Below are positions 1 through 8,200 of a DNA stretch of 43,049 nt, in pieces; position 1 is the stretch's first letter, and each line of letters opens with the position of its first letter. The notes under the pieces are model-generated. The model was given only the letters and a program-made list of their open reading frames with translations, made no database searches and was not told the origin of the DNA. The stretch comes from an uncultured bacterium (GTDB taxonomy: Bacteria > Planctomycetota > Phycisphaerae > Phycisphaerales > SM1A02). The DNA lies in NCBI GenBank assembly GCA_903831295.1, contig CAIKXA010000060.1:1-43049 (forward strand), given 5' to 3'. Position numbers and translations under genes: made by a program.

Positions 1-1180
1 ACAATTTGAGCGCACTATCGCGCGCTTTGCACCTGCCCCCGTACGGCAAAAGCCAGATGGTTCACAGGTCGATCCCCATCGACCTATTCGCATTGGCTAT
101 GTGTCGCCAGATTTCAGACAGCACGCTGTGGCTAATTTTATCGAGCCCGTGCTTGCGCAACATGACAAATCCAAATTTGAATTGTTTTGCTATTCAAATC
201 AGCCGACTGGTGATGAAGTCACGGCGCGCATTCAAACATTGGTGCCCAATTGGCGCGTGATTGCGAATATGTCCGAGCACGATGCGGCGCGGAAAATTCA
301 AGAGGATCAAATTGACATTCTTGTTGACTTGGCTGGCCATACCAATCAAAATAGTTTGATGGTGTTCGCGCGCAAACCGGCCCCGGTGCAGGCCACGTGG
401 CTTGGATATGTAAACACCACGGGGCTGAGCAGCATTGATTACCGCATCAGCGACGTACTGAGCGAGCCGCCCGAAATCGCCGATGAAATCTACTCCGAGA
501 AATTGGTTCGATTGCCGGACTGTTTCACGTGCTTTCTTCCGCATACAAAATCTCCGGACGTGGGGCCGTTGCCCGCGCAGCAAAGTGGCGAGATCATGTT
601 TGGTTCCTTCAATTATTTTGTGAAGATGAACAACGAAGTGCTGGATACGTGGGCGCGCATTCTGAGCCGCGTTGCAAATTCGCGCCTGATGCTGAAATAC
701 AGAAGCATGGACTCGCCATCGATTCAAGCGGTGGTGTTCCAGGCGCTTGAAAAGCATGGCGTGGCGCGGGACCGGGTTGTGTTTCTTACTTATGACGAAT
801 ACCAAACGCACTTGGCGCACTACAACAAGATCGACATTGCGCTGGACACGTTCCCCCACAACGGCGACACCACTTCGTGCGATGCGCTTTGGATGGGGGT
901 GCCAGTGATTACATTGGCTGGGCGAAGTCACGCGGGTTTGATGGGCGTGAGCAGGCTGACCAATGTGGGATTGCCGCAACTGATCGCCAAAAGCAAGGAC
1001 GACTATGTGGACATTGCCGTTGCGCTAGCCAATGATTTACCCCAACTTGCGCAACTGCGAAGTGGCTTGCGCGAACGTGTTCGCAACTCCCCATTCATGG
1101 ACGCGCCGCGCTTCACGCGCAATCTGGAAGCCGCGTATGAAAAAATGTGGGCCACGCATTTGGAGCGTGTGGATTTGTGA
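1..1180 (+). CDS. GT41 family glycosyltransferase, O-GlcNAc transferase-like (5' partial)
   Basis: The gene is cut by the left edge. The frame is open from base 2, so a GTG at 101 is internal and not the start. What remains is the C-terminal catalytic half of a GT41 (OGT/SPINDLY-type) protein. Visible landmarks are RIGYVSPDF near the left edge, ILVDLAGHT, PAPVQATWLGY, the nucleotide-sugar region around GEIMFGSFNYFVKMN, and LDTFPHNGDTTSCDALWMG followed by GVPVITLAGRSH. Family members transfer GlcNAc or another sugar from a nucleotide donor to Ser/Thr of proteins; the acceptor here is unknown. N-terminal TPRs probably lie outside the window. The stop TGA (1178-1180) shares its last base with the ATG of the next gene, a paralogue, so the two are probably co-translated. 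Family assignment is secure, substrate is not. Confidence 0.9.
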   Translation, partial: QFERTIARFAPAPVRQKPDGSQVDPHRPIRIGYVSPDFRQHAVANFIEPVLAQHDKSKFELFCYSNQPTGDEVTARIQTLVPNWRVIANMSEHDAARKIQEDQIDILVDLAGHTNQNSLMVFARKPAPVQATWLGYVNTTGLSSIDYRISDVLSEPPEIADEIYSEKLVRLPDCFTCFLPHTKSPDVGPLPAQQSGEIMFGSFNYFVKMNNEVLDTWARILSRVANSRLMLKYRSMDSPSIQAVVFQALEKHGVARDRVVFLTYDEYQTHLAHYNKIDIALDTFPHNGDTTSCDALWMGVPVITLAGRSHAGLMGVSRLTNVGLPQLIAKSKDDYVDIAVALANDLPQLAQLRSGLRERVRNSPFMDAPRFTRNLEAAYEKMWATHLERVDL

Positions 1181-3090
1181 TGTCGGACAATCGCAACGAA
1201 CCGTGCGCGTGTGGAAGTGGTCGCAAAGCCAAAAATTGTTGCATGCGCCCCGCTGTCGCGCTTGGCAAAAATAATTTACTGACTATACCGCCCATGGACG
1301 GCGCACCCGCGCGGCAAGTTTCCGTGGCGGACGCGATGCAGTTGGCCGGGATGTTTATCCAACGCGCCATGCATCAAAGGGCGCGTGACATCTTTCAAAT
1401 TATTTTAAGCGCGGACCCGGAGAATGGCGAGGCCATGTTCTTCACTGGGCTTGTGTTTCATATGGAAAAACAATCGGAAGTTGGATTGCCTTGGATGCTT
1501 CGAGGAGTGGCCAAACTTCCGGGAGCGTCTCAGTTGCATTACAACTTGGGAAAAGTGTATTCCGATCTGCAACTCTATCCCGAGGCCATCGCCGCATATC
1601 GGCGCGCGCTGCAAATCAATCCCAAAAACATCGAGGCGCAATGCAATGTGGGCGGCATGCTTGAACACAGCGGTGAATATTCGCAAGCCATTGCCGCATA
1701 TCGCAAGGCGATTGGAATCAATCCATCACATCCCGAGGCGCACAATAATCTGGGCCTGATTTTAAGGCAGCTTGGACAATTTGAAGAGGCCATGGAAAGT
1801 TTCAAGCGCGCGATTCAAGCGCAACCTGCGGGATTGTCATTCATGCAGAATTTAATTTCGACCATGAATTACATGCCGCACATGGATTGCGGCGAGATTT
1901 TTAATGCGCACCAAAAGTTTGGTCAGCAACTTGAGCTTGCAAGCAAGCCCTTTGCCGCGCGACCGATTGGGATTTCTGAAACAGAAAATGCGCGACGCCT
2001 GCGCATTGGCTATGTCTCGCCGGACTTTAAACAACACGCTGTCGCGCATTTTATTGAACCCGTTCTTGCCAACCACCAGAAGGATGGCTTTGAAATTTTT
2101 TGTTATTCAAATAACCCGATCGTGGACGCCACCACGCGACATCTTCAAAGCCTTGTTCCGCATTGGCGCGACATTACTGGCATGACTGATCAAGAAGCCG
2201 CGAAAAAAATTCGTGATGATGGCATAGACATTCTTGTGGATTTGGCTGGATACACAAATCTAAATCGCCTGATGATTTTCACATTGAAGCCCGCGCCCGT
2301 GCAGGCGACTTGGATTGGATATCCCAACACCACGGGTCTTTCGCGCATGGACTATCGCATCACCGACGCGTTGAGCGATCCGATTGGGCAGACCGATTCT
2401 TTACACACCGAGAAGTTGGCGCGATTACCGGATTGCTTTTCGTGCTTCGCTCCCCCAAAGGAATCACCCGAAGTTGGTCCCCTTCCAGCGCGCAATAGTG
2501 GCGAGATTATGTTTGGCTCGTTCAACAATCTCACCAAGATCAATGACCATGTGATCGCGACATGGGCGCGCATTCTTGTACGCATGCCCAAGTCTCGCCT
2601 GACTTTGAAATATAAAAGTTTAAAAACAGATTTCATACAGGACATGGTCTACGCCGAATTTTCAAAACACGGAGTGGCGCGCGATCGATTGGTTTTTTTA
2701 AGCCAAACTGATTCCAAAATGGAGCACATGTCGCAATACAACTGCATCGACATTGGCTTGGATTCATTTCCATACAACGGAACCACCACAACGTGCGACG
2801 CTCTGTGGATGGGCGTGCCTGTGATCACGCTGGCTGGGCGCTCACATGTGGGACGAGTTGGTGTGAGTCAATTAACCAACATTGGCTTGCCAGAATTGAT
2901 TGGCCACAACGAAGATGATTACGTGGACATTGCCGTGGCGTTGGCGAATGATTTGCCACGACTTGCCGCGCTTCGAAGTGGCTTGCGCGAGCGATTGAGA
3001 GCCTCGCCATTGATGGACGCGCCGCGCTTCACACGCAATCTAGAGGCAGCGTATCGCGAGATGTTCAAGCGCCTGCACAACCACGGGTGA
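1180..3090 (+). CDS. SEC-C motif, TPR and GT41 glycosyltransferase (O-GlcNAc transferase-like)
   Basis: This 636-residue protein starts at the ATG that overlaps the preceding stop codon (TGATG). Residues 9-21 are a SEC-C type metal-binding motif (CACGSG then KNCC, Cys 9, 11, 20 and 21). Residues about 50-215 are TPR repeats, for example PEAIAAYRRALQINP and EEAMESFKRAI. Residues about 255-630 are the GT41 catalytic region with RIGYVSPDF, ILVDLAGYT, PAPVQATWIGYPNTTG, LDSFPYNGTTTTCDALWMG and VITLAGRSH. It should transfer a sugar from a nucleotide donor to protein Ser/Thr, with the TPRs choosing the target. The catalytic half is closely related to the upstream gene, which points to tandem duplication. 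The SEC-C motif on a glycosyltransferase is uncommon; such motifs bind zinc and often mediate protein contacts. An in-frame TTG at 1147 lies inside the upstream gene and is less likely as start. Confidence 0.92.
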   Translation: MSDNRNEPCACGSGRKAKNCCMRPAVALGKNNLLTIPPMDGAPARQVSVADAMQLAGMFIQRAMHQRARDIFQIILSADPENGEAMFFTGLVFHMEKQSEVGLPWMLRGVAKLPGASQLHYNLGKVYSDLQLYPEAIAAYRRALQINPKNIEAQCNVGGMLEHSGEYSQAIAAYRKAIGINPSHPEAHNNLGLILRQLGQFEEAMESFKRAIQAQPAGLSFMQNLISTMNYMPHMDCGEIFNAHQKFGQQLELASKPFAARPIGISETENARRLRIGYVSPDFKQHAVAHFIEPVLANHQKDGFEIFCYSNNPIVDATTRHLQSLVPHWRDITGMTDQEAAKKIRDDGIDILVDLAGYTNLNRLMIFTLKPAPVQATWIGYPNTTGLSRMDYRITDALSDPIGQTDSLHTEKLARLPDCFSCFAPPKESPEVGPLPARNSGEIMFGSFNNLTKINDHVIATWARILVRMPKSRLTLKYKSLKTDFIQDMVYAEFSKHGVARDRLVFLSQTDSKMEHMSQYNCIDIGLDSFPYNGTTTTCDALWMGVPVITLAGRSHVGRVGVSQLTNIGLPELIGHNEDDYVDIAVALANDLPRLAALRSGLRERLRASPLMDAPRFTRNLEAAYREMFKRLHNHG

Positions 3091-3222
3091 ATTTTATAAT
3101 TCGTCTCACCGTTCATTTTAATTTTGAATGTCGTGCGCTACCTCCAGTCAATAAGCTGGAACTGGTGACCCGCGTTCGCGGCCTCTTGCGCGTAAGCGTC
3201 TTGAAGCGCATGCTTGGAGACC

Positions 3223-5166
3223 TTAAGCGGGGCCACTCCAAACTTTGATGTTCGTCCACTTAGATTGCATCAGTGCGCTGGAATTGTCCTGCTGATACAC
3301 GCCGCACTTGAAGTAGTAGTTTGCCGGCCCGCGGTCTGGTGCTGACCGAACGAATGTCCCGTTGAGATAGACCGAAACGGTATGCGCATTCGCATCATGG
3401 ATCACATTCACGTGAATCCAAGTGTCGAGAATGTTGTTCATGATGGGCGTGGTGTAGTAGCAAAGCGAGCCGTTGTAGACACGCAATTGGCAAGAGGTAG
3501 ACGAGGTGCTTCCCCCGAACACTTGCATCACCGCTACGCCAGTAGTGCCAGTGGGCACAAAGAGATCGCCTTCAAATTGCCAGACTCCGCTGGTGTAATT
3601 ATTGTTAATGCGCATCTCGGTGCGCGGCTTCGTGGTGCTACCCGATTCGAATGGTTGATCCGTGTTGTACACCTTGAAATCATGGATGCCATTGGTCAGT
3701 GAATAGCGATCGCTTAACTGCAAATCCCAAGGGAACTGGATGTAGTGAGTGAACGGCACTTGGGTAAAACCATCCGTTGGTGCGGGTGTTTCGCATGGAC
3801 CCCACACTCCAAGTAGCACTCCAATATCGGCGCTGTCAGTCACGCCGTCGCTATTTAAGTCATTGGTAGAAACCATGCCAATCGAACCTAACAAATCACC
3901 CATATCAGAACTGTCCACCGTGCCGTCGCCGTTCAAGTCGCCAAGGCATTGCGATGACTGCGTAACCGTGAGCGCAAGAACAGCCGTGGCCGTGCCTGCG
4001 GAATTTGTGGCGGTTATAGAAATGTTCGTCACTGCCGCGGTGGTTGGCGTTCCAGAAATCAAACCCGTGGATGTGTTCACAGCAAGTCCCGCGGGCAAAC
4101 TTGTTGCGCCAAACGAAGTTGGCGTTCCACTTGCAGTGATTTGATAAGAAAATAAATTACCTACGCTGGCATTGGCGCTGGTTGCGCTTGTAATCACGGG
4201 CGCGGAAATTGTTCCGCCGCCGCTATCGCCAATACCAACACAGCCAAGGTCTGTTGGCAATAAGCCAGGCGTGCTGAAACTGGCCACGCAACCCACGTCA
4301 ATAAATGCTCCAGGGAGAATGCGCGCGTTGTAATCCGCATTGGTCACAACATAATGCGTTCCAACTTTGCTCTTGAGCACGCCATTCCACACGCTGGAAA
4401 CATCCGCCGCCCAATCAAATTCCAAAGTCCAGCTTTCAATGTTCTGATTTGTTTGATTGGTGATGCGGAACGCGGCTTGCCCACCGCCAGTCCATGCATT
4501 GGTATGTGAAAATGCGACGGTGGCGGAAATCACGGGTGGTGGTGGCGGCGCGCCGTAGTCAACGCCACCAAAATCCAAATCACTGGTGGAGAAGAACGCC
4601 TCGTTGGCTGGATCAATGCGCTGCCAAATCACGTATAAAACATGGCGACCAACACGCGTTGGAAATTGAAGCGTCATGAAATAGTCGAAGCCATTCAGCG
4701 TCGCGGTTTCGCCACCTGGAATCAACACCAAGTCGCTCCACTTCAGCGGCTGAGTTGGGTCGTAACCATCTTTAGTGATATAGGCCTTGAAGAAACTTGG
4801 ATCATGCGGCGTGTGCAAATGAAATCTACAAACGCGCGGACCGGCGACCATAGTGGTGGCGGGCCAATCGGTACGTGGCAAATCAATGCCCGCATACTTG
4901 GCGCGACCAGCGCTCGCCAACATTCCGTTTGGAATCAGGGCTTGATAGTCGTAATTGGGCACACGTAGGTTGACCTCGTCCCAGTCATAAAATGCCTGCG
5001 TGCCCGCGACTGCAACCGCGGCGCGCCCCGCGGCGCTGGTCGGACTTTCCGGATTTTCCAGAAACACTTCGTAGGAGCGGCTGATGGGATCAGCCATAGA
5101 GCCGTGACCAAGCGCACTCAGCGAACACAGCATCAGACATGCGAGTAAGGATAAAATGTATTTCAT
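3223..5166 (-). CDS. Secreted AA10 LPMO with CBM2, He_PIG, dockerin-like and citrate-binding-protein-like domains
   Basis: This is a 647-residue secreted protein. A signal peptide (residues 1-20) ends in LSALG, so the mature protein begins with His21, as the copper histidine brace requires. Residues 21-203 are an AA10 lytic polysaccharide monooxygenase: second brace His about 121 in TPHDPSFFKAYITKDGYDP, likely axial Phe191 in EAFFSTSD. After a proline linker come a CBM2 (about 212-300), a He_PIG domain (322-402), two dockerin-like EF hands (407-458, DLNGDGTVDSSD and DLNSDGVTDSAD) and a C-terminal domain (465-647). That last domain resembles plant citrate-binding proteins of the alginate-lyase-2 fold, with KPRTEMRI, SGVWQFEGD, VMQVFGG and YYFKCGVY. 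The LPMO cleaves cellulose or chitin oxidatively; the C-terminal role is unknown. The start has AAAGGT about 8 bases upstream. It follows the cellulase gene by 101 bp on the same strand, so co-expression is likely. Confidence 0.93.
   Translation of the reverse strand: MKYILSLLACLMLCSLSALGHGSMADPISRSYEVFLENPESPTSAAGRAAVAVAGTQAFYDWDEVNLRVPNYDYQALIPNGMLASAGRAKYAGIDLPRTDWPATTMVAGPRVCRFHLHTPHDPSFFKAYITKDGYDPTQPLKWSDLVLIPGGETATLNGFDYFMTLQFPTRVGRHVLYVIWQRIDPANEAFFSTSDLDFGGVDYGAPPPPPVISATVAFSHTNAWTGGGQAAFRITNQTNQNIESWTLEFDWAADVSSVWNGVLKSKVGTHYVVTNADYNARILPGAFIDVGCVASFSTPGLLPTDLGCVGIGDSGGGTISAPVITSATSANASVGNLFSYQITASGTPTSFGATSLPAGLAVNTSTGLISGTPTTAAVTNISITATNSAGTATAVLALTVTQSSQCLGDLNGDGTVDSSDMGDLLGSIGMVSTNDLNSDGVTDSADIGVLLGVWGPCETPAPTDGFTQVPFTHYIQFPWDLQLSDRYSLTNGIHDFKVYNTDQPFESGSTTKPRTEMRINNNYTSGVWQFEGDLFVPTGTTGVAVMQVFGGSTSSTSCQLRVYNGSLCYYTTPIMNNILDTWIHVNVIHDANAHTVSVYLNGTFVRSAPDRGPANYYFKCGVYQQDNSSALMQSKWTNIKVWSGPA
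3793..4203 (-). repeat. He_PIG plus dockerin-like cassette, copy in the LPMO gene
   Basis: The He_PIG segment (3961-4203) and the dockerin-like segment (3793-3948) are the same module pair as in the cellulase gene (7458-7871). Shared signatures are SFGAT-LPAGL, GLISGTPTTAA and DLNSDGVTDSAD. The similarity is visible at DNA level as well as protein level, which suggests module shuffling or gene conversion between the two secreted enzymes. Confidence 0.75.
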
Positions 5167-5267
5167 ACATTGACCTTTCTGTATCTGAAATTGCCAAACT
5201 CAATCTGAATCAACACATCAAATCACAAACGAGTAGTGGGTAGTCCACATACGCGGTGAAAGCGCGT

Positions 5268-8200
5268 TTATGGAAGCACTCCAGTTATTTTTAAACCATT
5301 GTCATACACCGCAATTTTGCTGGTTTGAATCATGTTTGTGTTGCCAACTCCCAATCCAGCGAAGGAAGGATCGTTGGCCGCGCTCCACGCAGTGGCTGGA
5401 ACGCCAGTCTTCAAGGCCATGCGGAATTGCGCCTCACGCCAGTATGAACTTCCAGTTCCTGGCGCAATGAATGTGCCCGCGAAACTCACATCAACGTAGT
5501 ACAGTTTGCGCGCAGCGTCATACACCTTCAACGCCGTGGCCACGGTTCCATTCTGAATGTAGTTGCCACTCACAACGACGGATGTTTGGTCGTAGCCAGC
5601 CGCAAATAATTCAGAGAGATCCACGAAATAACGCATGGAGAAGGCGCTGGAGCCAACGGCTGGAAACGCCGAGCGATTGTTCAGAAGCGCGCGGATTTCG
5701 GTGAAGCCACTGCCCTGCTGATTGATTGACGCCTCGACAAAGAATTCATCGTCGATTGATCCCGCCTCAGACGCTGGCGGAAAGTTTGACACGGGCACGC
5801 CCGTTGAATCTTGCGCAAGTCGAGCCACAGCGCCAGTGAAGCCGGCGTTGTAATCAAGCGCAACTTCGTTGCAAATATAGTTGCTGCGATCATCGCTGTA
5901 AGACGCATCGGATGTGGTGCTTGGACCGCCAACCAGCGCGCCGTACAGAATATGTCGCGAGGCAACTGGAGTTGTCATGCTTCCATTCCAAGAACCATGC
6001 GCTCCGCGATGATGCGGATTCACTGGTGGATTCACGCCAAATCCAACCACATAACTACGAGCGTTTGGATTTTTGCCAAGCATGTAATCAATTTGGTTGC
6101 GCGCAAAGTCTCGGTAACGCGTGCCGACATCGCCAACGCGGTCGGAGTACACCAGTGCAAGGAAAGATGTGTTGGCGGAGTAGCGCAGTGAACCCCACTG
6201 ATCAAGCCACGCCAATCCACCCGCGGTGTACGCGATCTTGCTGCCATTGTCACCAACGGTCCAGAAGTTCAACCACTTCTCGGCCGCGGTCTTGTAAACG
6301 CTTTTGCCCGTGAGTTGCGCAAGCAATACGGTCACGCCGTAAGTCTTGTCATCCCAGTTGTGCGTCCACTTCAATGGAAGGCCGGAAATATTTTGACTGT
6401 AGATACTTTCCGCCTTGGTGAGATACGCAGCCTCGCCAGTAGCGCGGTACATCCACGCAGCGCTCCAAGCGAGCTCGTCGTAATAACCCGACCATGAGTT
6501 GTAGAAACTTGCGGCGTCAGTGATGGAGTCGGAATATTTTCCGCGATAGGTATCGGCGAAAGTGAACAGCGTGCGGGCGTGCGCCAACAATGTGTCGGCA
6601 TATGCGGGATCGCTGCTTCGAAACAACATGCTTGCCGCAGCCATGGCCGCCGCGGATTCGCCAGCCAAATCAGAGCCAGGCTTGGCCGCAGTAATGGCGT
6701 ACGAAGGTCGCGCCATGTTCATGGTTTCGGATGGTCCCCAGTAGCTGTGATCAAGCGAACCATTTCCAACTTGTCCATACAACACATTTGCCGATGGATG
6801 CGCCTTGATGATGAAGTCGGTGCCCCAACGAACTGCCGCAAGCAGTGCTTGTTTTTGTGCTGTTTTATCGTACGCGGCGCCGTATTCAATGCCGCTCCAG
6901 GCCAGCAAAGAAAGTGAACTTGCCATTGGCAGACCAAATTTCACGTGATCGCCAGCGTCGTAGTAGCCGCCGGTCAAATCAACGCCAACATCGCTTCCAT
7001 CGGTAAGCGCGGAGTCGCCACGCCATACAACACGAAAGTCATTGGCAACATTTCCAGAACGCTGCGCGTCGTAGAAGTACAGAGACTTCTGAAGGACTTC
7101 GGCGTAGTTGAAAGTTCCAGGCACACTTGCGGGTGAAACTGCGAGCGCAAGCGATTGAGTCGCGGTTCCAACTGCGTTGCTTGCTGACAACATCACGTTG
7201 GTTGTTGCCGCAAGAGTTGGTGTTCCAGAAATTAAACCACTTGTTACGTTCACTGAAAGTCCAGCGGGTAAACCTGTCGCGCCAAAAGAAGTTGGCGTGC
7301 CACTTGCGGTGATTTGATAGCTGAATGCTGAACCAACAGTTCCAGCGGCGCTGACTGAACTCGTTACAACAGGAGCAACAGCACCACCAGTTCCGCCGCC
7401 GGTGCCACTGCCGGTATCCGTTTCGCCGCCGGTTCCACTACCGCCGCCACTGGTTACACAGTCACCCCATGCACCAAGAACAACCGCCAAGTCGGCGCTG
7501 TCGGTCACGCCGTCGGAATTCAAGTCATACAGCGAAGAAGCGCTTCCCCAATTTCCCAAGATGGCTCCAACATCTGCGGCATCAACCTTGGAGTCCAAGT
7601 TTACATCGCCGGCACATAGCGCTGGCTGCGTGACAGTGAGCGCAAGAGAAGCGGAACCAGTTCCGCCAGCATTTGTGGCACGAATAGTGATTGTGCTGGC
7701 CGCGGCGGTTGTTGGTGTTCCAGAAATCAAACCCGTTGTGGTGTTGAGTGAAAGGCCAGCTGGCAAACCGAGGGCGCTGTAAGAGCTTGCGCTTCCGCTT
7801 GCAGTGATTTGATATTCAAACGCAACGCCAACACTACCTGATGCGGTGCTTGCGCTTGTGATCACTGGCGCGCCGGGCAATGTTGTTGACAACAAAGTTC
7901 CAGTCGCGGCGGCATCGGCAAGTGTTGCGCCAGCAACGCTTGATAATTGCACAGTGAATTGCTTCCCTGTGGTGGCCGCCTGATTTGGAATTGCCACGGT
8001 GATACTTTTTGTGGTCTCGCCTGCGGCGAAACTAAGCGTGCCAGAAGCTGTGGTGTAATTTGTTCCCGCAATCGCGGTTCCATTGACGGTGGTGTATGCA
8101 ACAGTGACAGCGCCAGAAGCTGCCGCTGACAATGTCACGGGGAAGTTCATGTATTGCGGCGCGGCTCCAGCACTACCGGCGCCCAGCGATGGCGCCAAAC

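Noticed and set aside
194..979. 261-codon open frame on the minus strand
   Set aside because: It is the antisense shadow of the GT41 gene, is rich in His and Arg and has no family motif. Long antisense frames are common here because of the GC-skewed codon positions.
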